Positions 46,108-56,614 are shown, numbered from the stretch's first letter. The stretch is DNA of 64,000 nt from Duganella guangzhouensis (GCF_009674535.1 NZ_WKJK01000012.1:62001-126000); one strand, 5' to 3'. The notes: generated from the sequence alone by a model not told the origin. A program made the numbers and translations.

Positions 46108-46959
46108 ATGAGCGTCGCCCAGCAGGTCGTTCCATCCCCGCCCTCGTTCCGCCACCGCCTGTTTGTGCATCCACTGACCCGCATCGTGCTGGGTATCGTC
46201 GCCGTCATGCTGCCCGTGATGCTGACGTTGATGCTGACCGATATCCTGGTCCCCAAGCCGTTGCGCGCGGTGTGGCCGCTGCTGCTGGCCGCCGCCTTGA
46301 GCGTGCTGGGATACTGGCAGTTCACCACTCTGCTGGAAAAGCGCAGCGCAACCGAACTGGCGCTGTCGGGTGCCGCGCGCGAGGCCGGCCTGGGCATCGC
46401 GCTGGGCGCTACCTTGGGCCTGGCCGTGGCCGGCCTGCTGGCCGCCGCCGGCAGCTTCACCATCACCGGCACCAGCACCGGCTGGGAGTTCCTGCTCAAG
46501 TGCCTGCCGGAGCAGATCATGGTGGCGTTCTTTGAAGAGCTGATGTTCCGCGCGGTGCTGTTCCGCATCGTCGAACAGCGCTGGGGCACGCGGGTGGCGC
46601 TGGTGGTGTCGTTCCTGGGTTTCGCGCTGGCGCATATCCAGAACGATCATATGAACCTGATCGGCATCGTCACCACCGGTGTGGCCGGCCTGACGCTGTC
46701 CGCCTGCTACCTGCTAACGCGCCGCCTGTGGATTTCGGTCGGCATGCACTTCGGCTGGAACTTCCTGTATGACGGCGTATTCGCGGTGCCATTGTCCGGC
46801 CACGCGGCGCGCGGCTGGCTGCAGGTCGCCCTGCCCGGCCCGGAATGGCTGACCGGCGGCGCCTACGGCGTCGAAGCCTCGGTACTGACGCTAGTGTTGT
46901 GGGGCGCCGCCGCCTTCATCATGCTGCGCCAGCGCCCACGCCACGTGCTCGCGCACTAA
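46108..46959 (+). CDS. CPBP family intramembrane glutamic protease
   Basis: A 283-residue membrane protein of the CPBP/Rce1 (ABI) family, with eight hydrophobic segments. The catalytic motifs are complete: FFEELMFRAVLFRI (EExxxR, near residue 145), FALAHIQND (FxxxH) and VGMHFGWNFLYD (HxxxN). Members act as intramembrane proteases or in bacteriocin self-protection. The start follows AAGGA. Its last 69 bp overlap the convergent queG gene, an unusually long shared end. Confidence 0.88.
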   Translation: MSVAQQVVPSPPSFRHRLFVHPLTRIVLGIVAVMLPVMLTLMLTDILVPKPLRAVWPLLLAAALSVLGYWQFTTLLEKRSATELALSGAAREAGLGIALGATLGLAVAGLLAAAGSFTITGTSTGWEFLLKCLPEQIMVAFFEELMFRAVLFRIVEQRWGTRVALVVSFLGFALAHIQNDHMNLIGIVTTGVAGLTLSACYLLTRRLWISVGMHFGWNFLYDGVFAVPLSGHAARGWLQVALPGPEWLTGGAYGVEASVLTLVLWGAAAFIMLRQRPRHVLAH

Positions 46960-48003
46960 TTCGGATGGATGGTCGCGGCGCGCCAACAGCGCCGCCACAA
47001 TCGCCGCGTCACCGCGCGCGCCGGCCGCCGCCGCATTCCCCAACCCCACCGCGAGATTGCGCAGCCAGCGTTCATGGCCGATGCGGCGGATCGGGCTGCC
47101 CTCCATCTTGCGGTTGAATTCTTCCTCGCTCCAGGCGAATAGCTCTACCATTGAGGCGTGGCCCAGGCCATGGCGCTCGTCGAAATCCGGCAGCACGGCG
47201 CGCTGCGCGAACTTGTTCCACGGGCAGGCGGTCTGGCAGTCGTCGCAGCCGTAGACCCGGTTGCCGATCAGCGGCCGCAGCTCCAGCGGAATCGCGTTCT
47301 TCAATTCGATAGTCAGGTAGGAGATGCAGCGGCGCGCGTCCAGCCGCCCCGGCCCGAGGATGGCTTGGGTGGGACAGGCCGTGATGCAGGACGAGCACTG
47401 GCCGCAGTGGGCGCCGGTCGGCTCATCCACCGGCAGCGGCAGGTCGACCAGGAATTCGCCCATGAAGAACATCGAACCGGCGCTACGCGACAGCAGCAAG
47501 GTGTGCTTGCCGCGCCAGCCCAAACCAGCCTTCTCGGCCAGCGGCAGCTCCATCACCGGCGCCGAGTCGGTGAACACGCGGTAGCCGAAATCGCCGATCT
47601 GCGCCTTCACCTTGTCGGCCAGCTGCTGCAGGCGGGCGCGTAGCACCTTGTGGTAGTCGCGGCCGCGCGCATAGATCGAAATCACCGCCGCGCCGGGATC
47701 GGCCAGCCGCGCCGCCTCATGCTCGCGCCAATCGTTTTTGGTCTCCCCCGGCAGATAGTTCATGCGGGCGCTGACCACGCGTATCGTGCCGGGCACCAGC
47801 TCGGCGGGACGCGCGCGTTTCATGCCGTGGGCCGCCATGTAATCCATTTCGCCATGCATGCCGGCGTCCAGCCACGCCTGCAGGCCGGCTTCAGCGTGAC
47901 TGAGGTCGACGTCGGTGATGCGGATTTCGGCAAAGCCCAGCTCCACACCCCAGCGCTTGATGCTGAGGGCAAGTTCGGCTAAATTGGTTTCAGACAGGGA
48001 CAT
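46891..48003 (-). CDS. queG: Epoxyqueuosine reductase QueG
   Basis: A 370-residue cobalamin- and iron-sulfur-dependent enzyme that makes the last step of queuosine synthesis in tRNA. Two [4Fe-4S] clusters are indicated by CGQCSSCITACPTQAI and the later CDDCQTACPWN; the N-terminal SARMNYLPGE and LPLAEKAGLGWRGKHTLL match QueG. The ATG at 48003 gives the standard N-terminus. It is divergent from tsaE with only 58 bp between starts. Confidence 0.94.
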   Translation of the reverse strand: MSLSETNLAELALSIKRWGVELGFAEIRITDVDLSHAEAGLQAWLDAGMHGEMDYMAAHGMKRARPAELVPGTIRVVSARMNYLPGETKNDWREHEAARLADPGAAVISIYARGRDYHKVLRARLQQLADKVKAQIGDFGYRVFTDSAPVMELPLAEKAGLGWRGKHTLLLSRSAGSMFFMGEFLVDLPLPVDEPTGAHCGQCSSCITACPTQAILGPGRLDARRCISYLTIELKNAIPLELRPLIGNRVYGCDDCQTACPWNKFAQRAVLPDFDERHGLGHASMVELFAWSEEEFNRKMEGSPIRRIGHERWLRNLAVGLGNAAAAGARGDAAIVAALLARRDHPSELVREHVAWALAQHDEGGGAPQH

Positions 48004-48061
48004 CGGGCGCGGGCTAGAAGGTACAATGGCTGGCGTTCCAACCAATACGACATTTTAATTG

Positions 48062-48547
48062 ATGCAGCACTTCACAGCCCATCTCCACGACGAAGAAGGC
48101 ACAGCCGCCCTGGGTGCCGCCCTGGCGCGCGCCTTGGCGCCCGGCCTGGCGATCCATTTGCACGGCGACCTGGGCGCCGGCAAAACCGCCCTCACCCGCG
48201 CTCTGCTGCACGCGGCCGGCCATACCGGCACGGTGAAAAGCCCGACCTACACCTTGTCCGAACCCTATCAGGTCCAGCTGAACGGCCGCGCCGTCAGCGT
48301 CATCCACTTCGACCTGTACCGCATGTCCAGCGCCGAGGAATTCCTTGACGCCGGCTTCCGCGAAGACTTCAACGGCGACAACATCTGCATCGTCGAGTGG
48401 CCGGAAAAGGCCGACGGCGTGCTGCCGCCACCGGATCTGAACGTGTTTTTGACTGTGGCCGGCAACGGCCGTGATGTAGAATTGCAGGCGTCTACCGCCT
48501 TGGGTAACTCATGCCTTCAACGTCTTCATTTCGCTCCAAACATGTGA
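48062..48547 (+). CDS. tsaE: tRNA threonylcarbamoyladenosine biosynthesis ATPase TsaE
   Basis: A 161-residue P-loop ATPase needed with TsaB and TsaD for t6A37 formation. Walker A is LHGDLGAGKTALTRALL (residues 36-52), and SPTYTLSEPY plus VIHFDLYRM are the family motifs. The final 37 bp overlap the start of amiC, the tsaE-amiC arrangement known from many proteobacteria. The ATG at 48062 was chosen over a TTG one codon earlier. Confidence 0.93.
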   Translation: MQHFTAHLHDEEGTAALGAALARALAPGLAIHLHGDLGAGKTALTRALLHAAGHTGTVKSPTYTLSEPYQVQLNGRAVSVIHFDLYRMSSAEEFLDAGFREDFNGDNICIVEWPEKADGVLPPPDLNVFLTVAGNGRDVELQASTALGNSCLQRLHFAPNM

Positions 48548-49881
48548 GCCGCCGCACCGTGCTGAAGGCCGGTGCCACCCTGCTGCTCTCGGTGACCGCG
48601 CCCATGCGCGCCCGCGCCGCCCAGATTCTGGCCGTGCGCGTGTGGCCGGCCGAGGACTACACCCGCGTCACACTGGAAAACGATACCGACCTCAAAGCCA
48701 CCCACTTCATCGTTAAAGATCCGGAGCGGATGGTGGTCGACATCGAAGGTCTGGAACTGAACCCGACGCTGAAAGGGCTGGTGGCCAAGATCCAGTCCAA
48801 CGACCCGTACATCAAACAGGTGCGCGTGGGCCAGAACCGGCCCAACGTGGTACGCCTGGTGTTCGACCTGAAGGCGGAAGTGACGCCGCAGGTGTTCACG
48901 CTGCCGCCGGCCGGCAATTACAAGCATCGCCTGATCTTCGACCTTTACCCGGTCAAGCAGGTCGACCCAATCGCCGCCATGATCGAAAAAGGCGACTGGT
49001 CCGATCCGGCGCCCAACGTGGCCGCCGCGCCAACGCCGACGCCAAAGGAACAGCTGGACGCGCTCAAGCCCGACACCAAGGCCGAACCGCGCGAAGAACT
49101 GAAGGCCGAACTGAAAACCGCCGAAGCCCAGACCAAGACCGCCGACAAGTTCGACAAGCAGGGCAAGCTGGTACGCATGATCACCATCGCGCTCGATCCC
49201 GGCCATGGCGGCGAAGACCCCGGCGCCTCCGGCAAGAACGGCAGCCGCGAGAAGGACATCGTGCTGGCCATCGCCAAGCGCCTGAAGAACAAGCTGGAAG
49301 ACCTGCCGAACATGCGCGTGATGCTGACCCGCGATGCCGACTACTTCGTCCCGCTCGGCACCCGCGTCGACAAGGCACGCAAGGTGCAGGCCGATTTGTT
49401 CGTCTCGATCCACGCCGACGCCTTTGTGCAGCCGACCGCGCGCGGCTCGTCGGTGTTCGTGCTGTCCGAAAAAGGTGCCACTTCGTCGGCCGCGCGCTGG
49501 CTGGCCGACAAGGAAAACGCGGCCGACACCATCGGCGGCGTCAACGTCAAAAGCCACGACAAGCAGCTGGCCAGCGTGCTGTTCGACCTCTCCACCACCG
49601 CGCAGATCAACGACAGCATGAAGCTGGGCCGCGCCGTGCTGGGCGAGATCGGCGGCATCAACCGCCTGCACAAAGGCTCGGTCGAGCAGGCTGGCTTTGC
49701 GGTGCTGAAGGCGCCCGACATTCCATCGATCCTGATCGAGACCGCCTTCATCTCCAATCCGGAAGAAGAAGCCAAGCTGCTCGACGACGACTATCAAAAC
49801 AAACTGGCGGATGCCATCGTCACCGGCATTCGCCGCTATTTCGCCAAAAACCCACCGCTGGCAAAGAACCGGCTTACTTAA
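48511..49881 (+). CDS. amiC: N-acetylmuramoyl-L-alanine amidase AmiC
   Basis: A 456-residue periplasmic zinc amidase that cleaves septal peptidoglycan. It has a Tat signal (VSRRTVLKAGATLLLSV, cleaved near ARA), an AMIN targeting domain at residues 38-150, a Lys/Glu/Ala linker at 170-220, and an Amidase_3 domain. The metal ligands are His in DPGHGGEDPG, Glu in SREKDIVLA and His in FVSIHADAF; the catalytic Glu is in ILIETAFISN. It is translated from a start inside tsaE. Confidence 0.95.
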   Translation: MPSTSSFRSKHVSRRTVLKAGATLLLSVTAPMRARAAQILAVRVWPAEDYTRVTLENDTDLKATHFIVKDPERMVVDIEGLELNPTLKGLVAKIQSNDPYIKQVRVGQNRPNVVRLVFDLKAEVTPQVFTLPPAGNYKHRLIFDLYPVKQVDPIAAMIEKGDWSDPAPNVAAAPTPTPKEQLDALKPDTKAEPREELKAELKTAEAQTKTADKFDKQGKLVRMITIALDPGHGGEDPGASGKNGSREKDIVLAIAKRLKNKLEDLPNMRVMLTRDADYFVPLGTRVDKARKVQADLFVSIHADAFVQPTARGSSVFVLSEKGATSSAARWLADKENAADTIGGVNVKSHDKQLASVLFDLSTTAQINDSMKLGRAVLGEIGGINRLHKGSVEQAGFAVLKAPDIPSILIETAFISNPEEEAKLLDDDYQNKLADAIVTGIRRYFAKNPPLAKNRLT

Positions 49882-49899
49882 GAGAGTTAAGAGAGAACC

Positions 49900-50739
49900 A
49901 TGGCTGTAGTAAAGATGACCACTTACGGCGAGCTGCCGGCAGTCCACCTCACCGCCGCCGATGGCGCGCAAGCGACGGTGTCGCTGTTTGGCGCCCATCT
50001 GCTGTCCTGGAAAACCGGCGATGGCCAGGAGCGTTTATTCGTCAGCTCCAAAACGCCGCTGGACGGCAGCAAGGCGATACGCGGCGGCGTGCCGGTCATC
50101 TTCCCGCAGTTTAATGTGCGCGGCCCCGGCCTGCGTCATGGCTTTGCGCGCATCAGCAACTGGCGCCTGACCGGCCAGGGCGGCGACGGCGGAAGCTCGT
50201 ATGTGGAATTCAGCCTGGCGCCGCAAGACCTGGCGGAAGAACACCGCCTGGCCTGGCCGCACGCGTTTGCGCTGACGCTGCGCTTCACGCTGCACGGCGA
50301 TGCGCTGGAGATGGATTACAGCGCCCACAATCCGGGCGCGCAGCCATTCCCGTTCGGCGTCGCGCTGCACACCTATTACGATGTCGGCCATCTGGATGCG
50401 ACCAGCATCAGCGGCCTGCGGCACCAGCAGTACACCGATCATCACAACAACACCCGTGTGCAGGATTATCCGGCACTGCACTTCACCGAAAAGCACGACC
50501 GCATGTACGAAGTCACGCCCAACGTGACGCTGAACACCGCCAATGCCACGCTGCGCCTGGAGCAGCAAGGGTTTGAGCAATGGGTGGTGTGGAATCCGGG
50601 GCAGGAAGATGCGGCCGCGCTGGTGGATCTGGCGGATGAGGAGTATCTGAACTTCGTCTGCATCGAACCGGCGCGGATACACCAGCAGCCGCTGGCCGCC
50701 GGCGCCACCTGGACCGGCAAGCACAAGATCTCGGTTTAA
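49900..50739 (+). CDS. D-hexose-6-phosphate mutarotase (YeaD-like)
   Basis: A 279-residue aldose-1-epimerase-fold enzyme that interconverts anomers of glucose 6-phosphate. It shows the phosphate-site features GGVPVIFPQFN and HGFARISNW, the catalytic His in FGVALHTYYDVG and Glu in VCIEPARI. A tandem AGAGAGTTAAGAGAG run precedes the ATG and acts as ribosome site. It is probably not functionally linked to amiC upstream; its stop overlaps the convergent carbonic anhydrase gene. Confidence 0.9.
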   Translation: MAVVKMTTYGELPAVHLTAADGAQATVSLFGAHLLSWKTGDGQERLFVSSKTPLDGSKAIRGGVPVIFPQFNVRGPGLRHGFARISNWRLTGQGGDGGSSYVEFSLAPQDLAEEHRLAWPHAFALTLRFTLHGDALEMDYSAHNPGAQPFPFGVALHTYYDVGHLDATSISGLRHQQYTDHHNNTRVQDYPALHFTEKHDRMYEVTPNVTLNTANATLRLEQQGFEQWVVWNPGQEDAAALVDLADEEYLNFVCIEPARIHQQPLAAGATWTGKHKISV

Positions 50740-51755
50740 TTCGACTCTTTGATGATGCGGCCGTTACTCGGCTGCGTCGGGCGGGCATTCAATGGATACA
50801 GGCGGCTGAACAGCGCCATCTGCGCCGGCGATGCCTGCACCGGCTCCTTCATCACCATCCACAGCACGTTTTCTTCGCACGGCGGCGTCGTCATCGATCC
50901 CATGAAGGTATAGTAGTCGCGCCGCGCCGGCAGCAGGTCGGCCGGATCGAGCGCGATCGCCGGCACCGCCGTGTCGTACTTCTCCAGCGGCAGATTGTTC
51001 CACACCGTCTGAATCACCGGCTGCGCCTTGCCACGCTCCAGCAGCAGCGCCAGCATGGCGATATGACCCGAACTGTCCTTGTGCACCAGGTGCACCACCA
51101 TCTCGTAACCCTTGCCGTTGATGCGCTCTTCGGATGGCCGATGGAAGTGGAACTGAATCAGCTCATAAGTACGGTTACCCACCGTGATGTAATTGCCGCT
51201 GCCGACCATCACCTGCACGGTATGGCCGTTGTCCGTCACATTGAACGACGACGGATGATAGTCGAAGGTGATCTGCTCCAGCTCCACCTTCATGCCATCG
51301 CGGATATCGATCGGTGACTGGCGGTTGCCGCTGCCGCAGCGGGCCCAGGCCGGATTGATGCTGCCCCAGTTGGCCGGGCCGAATTCGCCCTCATACGACC
51401 ACACATTGCTGATCTTCGGCTTGGCCGCCTCCACCGCGGCGGCGGCCGCCTTGGCCTCGGCCTGCTTTTTGGCCTTGGCCGCCGCCGCCACGCGCGCCTG
51501 CTGGTTGGCGCGCATGATGGCCAGCCGTTCCTGGATGCGCACCGACAGATCGGCCTCGGCCTGCGCTTCCTTATCGCGCTCGCTCAGCTTGCGCGCCGAC
51601 GACGAGCCGGAGGCAGACGCACCCGACGAGGTCGACGCCGCGCCCGCAGCAGCGCCCACCGCCGTTTTCGCCGATGGCGAAATGAGCGGATCGCTGGCGC
51701 CGCTGGCTGCGGTCACAACGCAGCAGCAGGCTATCAGAGTCAGGAAAAAGCGCAT
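50736..51755 (-). CDS. Alpha-type carbonic anhydrase with Ala-rich coiled-coil N-extension
   Basis: A 339-residue exported protein. After a signal peptide (residues 1-20) comes a low-complexity Ser/Ala segment and a charged Ala-rich helix to about residue 115 (RIQERLAIMRANQQ, AKAKKQAEAKAAA). The alpha-carbonic anhydrase domain follows (WSYEGEFGPANWGSINPAWARCGSG; QSPIDI). Zinc ligands are in IQFHFHRPSEE and MVVHLVHKD, and TTPPCEE is the substrate-pocket motif. The catalytic core looks intact. Most bacterial alpha enzymes lack such an N-terminal helix, which could serve oligomerisation or cell-wall tethering. Confidence 0.9.
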   Translation of the reverse strand: MRFFLTLIACCCVVTAASGASDPLISPSAKTAVGAAAGAASTSSGASASGSSSARKLSERDKEAQAEADLSVRIQERLAIMRANQQARVAAAAKAKKQAEAKAAAAAVEAAKPKISNVWSYEGEFGPANWGSINPAWARCGSGNRQSPIDIRDGMKVELEQITFDYHPSSFNVTDNGHTVQVMVGSGNYITVGNRTYELIQFHFHRPSEERINGKGYEMVVHLVHKDSSGHIAMLALLLERGKAQPVIQTVWNNLPLEKYDTAVPAIALDPADLLPARRDYYTFMGSMTTPPCEENVLWMVMKEPVQASPAQMALFSRLYPLNARPTQPSNGRIIKESN

Positions 51756-51896
51756 CGGGTATCCAGAAAGTAACAATTACAGTCTGGTATACGGATGCAT
51801 TTGGGAAAAACTTGAGGGCGACCGATGGGGAAAGTGTCAAAACGTCACGCCGCGACGGCCGCGCGGCGTGACTAGAGGCAGCATAAAGGCAGCAGC

Positions 51897-52541
51897 TTAG
51901 CGGCGCTGCAGGCGGCGCGTCAGCTTGTAAACGCCACCCACCGCCATCGGCACCACGGCCACGCCAACGCCAACCAGCACGATCTCGGTCAGGTGGTCGC
52001 GCACGATCGGCATATTGCCAAAGAAGTAACCAGCCGTGGTCAGCAGCGCCACCCACAGGATGGCGCCGGTGAAGTTATACAGCTGGAAGCGGGCAAAGGT
52101 CATGTCCGACACGCCGGCCACGAACGGCGCAAACGTGCGCACCACCGGCACGAAACGCGCCAGCACGATGGTCTTGCCGCCGTGTTTTTCAAAGAATTCG
52201 TGGGTGCGCTTCAGCGCTTCCTTGTTAAGCCAGCGGTAATCGTGGGTAAACACCTTCTGCCCCACCTTCTCGCCGATCCAGTAATTGACGGTGTTGCCGG
52301 TGATCGCCGCCGTACTGAGCAGGAACATCAGCAGCGCCAGATTCATTTCGCCCACCGCGCACAGCGCGCCGGCGATGAACAACAGAGTGTCACCAGGGAA
52401 GAAGAACAGCACCACCAGTCCGGTTTCGCAGAAGATGATGGCAAACAGCACGACATAGATCAGCGTACCGTATTGTTGGATCAGCACTTCCAAAGTCTTG
52501 TCGACATGAAGGATCATGTCAAAAAATTGCATTAAATCCAT
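51897..52541 (-). CDS. DedA family membrane protein
   Basis: A 214-residue DedA/VTT-fold inner-membrane protein, of the family implicated in undecaprenyl-phosphate flipping and envelope homeostasis. Signatures are LFFFPGDTLLFIAGAL, the amphipathic GKTIVLARFVPVVRTFAPFVAG loop with conserved arginines, and the C-terminal GAILWVALLTTAGYFFG. A single gene, divergent from the cyclophilin. Confidence 0.92.
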   Translation of the reverse strand: MDLMQFFDMILHVDKTLEVLIQQYGTLIYVVLFAIIFCETGLVVLFFFPGDTLLFIAGALCAVGEMNLALLMFLLSTAAITGNTVNYWIGEKVGQKVFTHDYRWLNKEALKRTHEFFEKHGGKTIVLARFVPVVRTFAPFVAGVSDMTFARFQLYNFTGAILWVALLTTAGYFFGNMPIVRDHLTEIVLVGVGVAVVPMAVGGVYKLTRRLQRR

Positions 52542-52676
52542 ATTCTTCCCATAAAGTGAGCGCCGGAATCATACACCACCTGTCGTTGCTGGCGGCAGTT
52601 TCCCGGCGATTAATATCCAGTTTACAATCGGCTCAGGCCCCGCAGCAAGCGGGTTCGCTCAACCCAGGAGAATTGG

Positions 52677-53597
52677 ATGACCTTGTCCCACACCTTCCGC
52701 GTTTTCACCCTGCCCGCCCTCGCCATCAGCGTCGGCATGGCCTTTGCCGCCGACCTGCCGGCACGTCCCAGCGCCAGCGACATCATTAAAACCTCCAAGC
52801 CGTCCGACTGGCGGCCGCTGGACCCGGCCAACACGCTGTATATGGACTTGCCAACCGGCCGGGTGGTGATTGAACTGGCGCCGGACTTCGCGCCGGAGAA
52901 CGTGGCCAACATCAAGACGCTGGTGAAAGAACATTATTTTGACGGGCTGTCGATCAACCGCTCGCAGGATAACTATGTGGCGCAGTGGGGCGATCCAAAC
53001 GGCGAGACCAAGCCCAAGTCGCTGGGCACGGCCAAGGCCAAGGTGCAGGGCGAATTCAGTGTGCCGATCACCAATGACAAGCACTTCGTGCAGCAGAAGG
53101 ACTTTGACGGCTACGCGCCGCAGATCGGCCATTCGAACGGATTCCCGGTGGGGCGCGATCCCAAGGCCAAGACCACCTGGCTGGCGCACTGCTATGGCAT
53201 GGTCGGCGTCGGCCGCGACAACGATACCGACAGCGGCAACGGCGCCGAGCTGTATGCGGTGACCGGCCACGCGCCGCGCCATCTGGACCGCAACATCACG
53301 CTGGTGGGCCGGGTGGTGTCCGGCATGCCGCTGCTGACCACTTTGCCGCGCGGCGGCGAGGCGATGGGCTTCTATGGTGCCAACGAACCGCACATGCCGA
53401 TCGTGTCGGTGCGGCTGGCGGCCGAGGTGCCGGAGGCTGAGCGCAGCAACCTGGAAGTGCTGCGCAGCGATGCGCCTATCTATCAGGCGGTGCTGGAGGC
53501 GCAGCGCAATCGCGGCGGTCCGTGGAATAAATACGCGGCCAACTATCTGGAACTGTGCAACGCCACCATCCCGGTGCGCGAACATCCGAAACAGTAA
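52677..53597 (+). CDS. Periplasmic cyclophilin-type peptidyl-prolyl isomerase
   Basis: A 306-residue exported protein. The signal peptide ends at AFA (residues 1-24). The cyclophilin-like domain starts at [31 protein letters not shown], continues with [24 protein letters not shown] and the [20 protein letters not shown] region, and is larger than PpiA (190 residues) because of inserts. A strong AGGAG precedes the ATG. It lies 31 bp before mutL and may be cotranscribed with it. Confidence 0.88.
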   Translation: MTLSHTFRVFTLPALAISVGMAFAADLPARPSASDIIKTSKPSDWRPLDPANTLYMDLPTGRVVIELAPDFAPENVANIKTLVKEHYFDGLSINRSQDNYVAQWGDPNGETKPKSLGTAKAKVQGEFSVPITNDKHFVQQKDFDGYAPQIGHSNGFPVGRDPKAKTTWLAHCYGMVGVGRDNDTDSGNGAELYAVTGHAPRHLDRNITLVGRVVSGMPLLTTLPRGGEAMGFYGANEPHMPIVSVRLAAEVPEAERSNLEVLRSDAPIYQAVLEAQRNRGGPWNKYAANYLELCNATIPVREHPKQ

Positions 53598-53628
53598 GTG
53601 GCCCGGCGGAGGACGTTATAATCTCGTG

Positions 53629-55665
53629 ATGAACGCACCCGACCTCCGCCCTCCCCGTCCCATTCAGGCACTGCCTGACCAGCTGATTTCCCAGATCGCC
53701 GCCGGCGAGGTGGTGGAACGGCCGTCGGCCGTGGTCAAGGAGCTGCTGGAGAACGCGCTGGATGCCGGCGGCACCCAGATCGCGGTGCGGCTGGAGGAAG
53801 GCGGCGTCAAACGCATCTGCATCACCGACAACGGCCGTGGCATCCCTCCGGAGCAGATGCCGCTGGCACTGGCGCGCCATGCCACTTCCAAGATCGCCTC
53901 GCTGGACGATCTGGAAAACGTCGGCACACTGGGCTTCCGTGGCGAGGCGCTGGCGTCGATCGCCTCGGTGGCGCAAGTCACCATCACCTCGCGCACCGCC
54001 GACGCGACGCATGCCTGGGCGATTGAGGGCTCGCACAACGCGACGCCGACCCCATCCTCGGGCGCGCTGGGCACCACGGTCGATGTCAAAGACCTGTATT
54101 TCAACACGCCGGCACGACGCAAATTCCTCAAGTCCGAGCAGACCGAGTTTGGCCACTGCGCCGAAGTCGTGCGCCGCATCGCGCTGGCGCGGCCGGACGT
54201 GTCGTTCTCGCTGAGCCACAACGGCCGCACCGTCGACCATTGGAACGTCAGCGAAATCGCGCGCCGCAGCGCGCAGATTCTGGGCGATGGTTTTGCCGAG
54301 GCGCGGCTGCCGGTCGACGAAGTGGTTGGCCCGCTGCGCATCCACGGTTACATCGGCCTGCCGACCGCCTCCAAGGCGCGCGCCGATGGCCAGTTCTTCT
54401 ATGTGAATGGCCGCTTCGTGCGCGACAAGGTGCTGGTGCACGCCGTCAAGGCGGCCTACCAGGACGTGCTGCATGGCGACCGCTTCCCGTCGTACGTGCT
54501 GTCGCTGGACATGGACCCGGCGCTGGTCGACGTCAACGTCCACCCGTCCAAGATTGAAGTGCGCTTCCGCGATGGCCGCGCGGTGCACCAGTGCGTGTTC
54601 CACGCGGTGCAGCGCGCGCTGGCGCAAACCTCGGCCACCGCGCACGGCAGCGTGCCATCGCCACTGCCAGCGGCCGACAGCCTGAACGCCACGCCGATGT
54701 GGCGCGGCGAGCAAACCTCGTTCGGTTCCCTGCTGGCGCCGGACTACACGCCGACCTTCTCGCCATCGCCTTTCGGCGCACGCGGCGCGGACGGCGCTGA
54801 TGGTGCGGCGGCGAACGGCTACGGCGGCCCGGCTGGCGGCAATGGCGACGCAGCGGGTGGCGCGCAAGGCTTCGGCGGCATGAGCGATTCGCGCTTCGGC
54901 GGCGGCGCGAACGCCAACTATCCCGGCCCACGCTTCACCGCCCAAGGCGGCGTCGCCCAAAGCACTGAAAAATACGGCGCCATGTTCCGCGACAGCGAAC
55001 GCTCCGCCGACATGGCCCTGCCCCAAGCCAGCCCGTTCACCGTTTCGGCAGCCGCGATGGCGCAGGAAGAATTCCCGCTCGGCTTCGCGCTGGCGCAGCT
55101 GCACGGCATTTACATCCTGGCGCAGAACGCCAAGGGCCTGGTGCTGATCGACATGCACGCCGCGCACGAACGCATCCTGTACGAACAACTGAAGAACGCC
55201 CTGGACAGCCGCGTCGCCGGTGAAGAGATGCAGGTACAACCACTGCTCATCCCCGTCACCTTCTATGCAGACGCAGTGGAAGTCGGCACCGCCGAAGAGC
55301 ATCAGGAGACCTTGCAGACGCTGGGCTTCGACATCGCCGTGCTATCCCCGACCACACTGGCCATCCGCTCAATCCCGGTGCTGCTGAAAAACGCCGACGC
55401 CCAAACACTGGCGCGCGACGTGCTGCGCGACGTGCGCGAATACGGCGGCTCGCGCGTACTGATCGAGCGCCAGAACGAACTGCTCGGCACCCTCGCCTGC
55501 CACACCGCCGTGCGCGCCAACCGCATCCTGTCGGTGCAGGAAATGAACGCCCTGCTGCGCCAGATGGAAATCACCGAACGCGCCGACCAGTGCAACCACG
55601 GCCGCCCAACCTGGGTCCAGGTCGAAATCAGCGCGCTCGACAAACTCTTCCTGCGCGGCCAATAA
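53629..55665 (+). CDS. mutL: DNA mismatch repair protein MutL (endonuclease-type)
   Basis: A 678-residue mismatch-repair protein. The GHKL ATPase motifs are complete: [22 protein letters not shown] and [12 protein letters not shown] glycine- and alanine-rich linker at about residues 380-475 joins the C-terminal dimerisation domain, which carries [16 protein letters not shown] (close to the DQHAxxExxxxE metal motif), ACHTAVRAN and [10 protein letters not shown]. These suggest endonuclease activity, as in organisms without MutH. The ATG at 53629 gives the family N-terminus, though its best GGAGG lies 16 bases away. It is directly followed by miaA. Confidence 0.95.
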   Translation: MNAPDLRPPRPIQALPDQLISQIAAGEVVERPSAVVKELLENALDAGGTQIAVRLEEGGVKRICITDNGRGIPPEQMPLALARHATSKIASLDDLENVGTLGFRGEALASIASVAQVTITSRTADATHAWAIEGSHNATPTPSSGALGTTVDVKDLYFNTPARRKFLKSEQTEFGHCAEVVRRIALARPDVSFSLSHNGRTVDHWNVSEIARRSAQILGDGFAEARLPVDEVVGPLRIHGYIGLPTASKARADGQFFYVNGRFVRDKVLVHAVKAAYQDVLHGDRFPSYVLSLDMDPALVDVNVHPSKIEVRFRDGRAVHQCVFHAVQRALAQTSATAHGSVPSPLPAADSLNATPMWRGEQTSFGSLLAPDYTPTFSPSPFGARGADGADGAAANGYGGPAGGNGDAAGGAQGFGGMSDSRFGGGANANYPGPRFTAQGGVAQSTEKYGAMFRDSERSADMALPQASPFTVSAAAMAQEEFPLGFALAQLHGIYILAQNAKGLVLIDMHAAHERILYEQLKNALDSRVAGEEMQVQPLLIPVTFYADAVEVGTAEEHQETLQTLGFDIAVLSPTTLAIRSIPVLLKNADAQTLARDVLRDVREYGGSRVLIERQNELLGTLACHTAVRANRILSVQEMNALLRQMEITERADQCNHGRPTWVQVEISALDKLFLRGQ

Positions 55666-55666
55666 C

Positions 55667-56614
55667 ATGAGCACCAAACCACTGGCCGTCGCCATCATGG
55701 GGCCGACGGCGTCGGGCAAAACCGCCTCCGCATTGGCCATCGCGGAACGCATCCCGTCCGAAATCATCTCGGTCGATTCCGCACTGGTATATCGCGGCAT
55801 GGACATCGGCACCGCCAAGCCCACGCACGATGAGCTGGCCGCCGTACCGCACCACCTGATCGACATCCTCGACCCACTGGACTCCTACTCGGTAGCCCAG
55901 TTCCGCAACGACACGCTACGACTGGTGAGCGACATCGTCGCGCGCGGCAAACTGCCGCTGCTGGTGGGCGGCACCATGTTGTACTTCAAAGGTCTGCAGG
56001 ATGGATTGGATGACCTGCCCGGCGCTGATCCCGAGGTGCGCGCCGCGCTGGACCAAGAAGCCGCGCGACTCGGCTGGCCGGCGATGCACGCGCGCCTGGC
56101 CGCCGTCGATCCGGAAACCGCCGCGCGACTGGCGCCCAACGACGCCCAGCGCATCCAGCGCGCGCTGGAGATTCATCAGCTGAGCGGCAAACCGATGTCC
56201 GAACTGCTCGCGTTGCGCGAGAAAACCGAACTGCCATTTGAACTGCTGTCGTTCGCGCTGGAACCGTCCGACCGCGCCGTGCTGCACGAGCGCATCGCGC
56301 GCCGTTTCGACCTGATGCTGGCCGATAGCCCGAACGGCAACCTGCTCACCGAAGTGGAAGCGCTGCGCAAGCGCGGCGACCTGCATCTGGGTCTGCCATC
56401 GATACGCTGTGTGGGTTATCGCCAGGCGTGGGAATACCTGGATGGCAGCATCGACTACGCCACCATGCGCGAGACCGGCATCATCGCCACGCGCCAGTTG
56501 GCCAAGCGGCAGCTGACCTGGTTGCGTTCGATGCCGGAGCGGGTGGCGCTGGATTGCCTCGGCCCCGATCCGGCCGGCCAGATGCTGACGCAAATCACCG
56601 ACCGCCTCGGCTGA
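55667..56614 (+). CDS. miaA: tRNA dimethylallyltransferase MiaA
   Basis: A 315-residue enzyme that adds an isopentenyl group to A37 of tRNAs reading UNN codons. The P-loop is [20 protein letters not shown], followed by [21 protein letters not shown] and the [15 protein letters not shown] helix. Length matches E. coli MiaA (316). It starts 1 bp after the mutL stop, the mutL-miaA order known from many gammaproteobacteria and betaproteobacteria. Confidence 0.96.
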   Translation: MSTKPLAVAIMGPTASGKTASALAIAERIPSEIISVDSALVYRGMDIGTAKPTHDELAAVPHHLIDILDPLDSYSVAQFRNDTLRLVSDIVARGKLPLLVGGTMLYFKGLQDGLDDLPGADPEVRAALDQEAARLGWPAMHARLAAVDPETAARLAPNDAQRIQRALEIHQLSGKPMSELLALREKTELPFELLSFALEPSDRAVLHERIARRFDLMLADSPNGNLLTEVEALRKRGDLHLGLPSIRCVGYRQAWEYLDGSIDYATMRETGIIATRQLAKRQLTWLRSMPERVALDCLGPDPAGQMLTQITDRLG

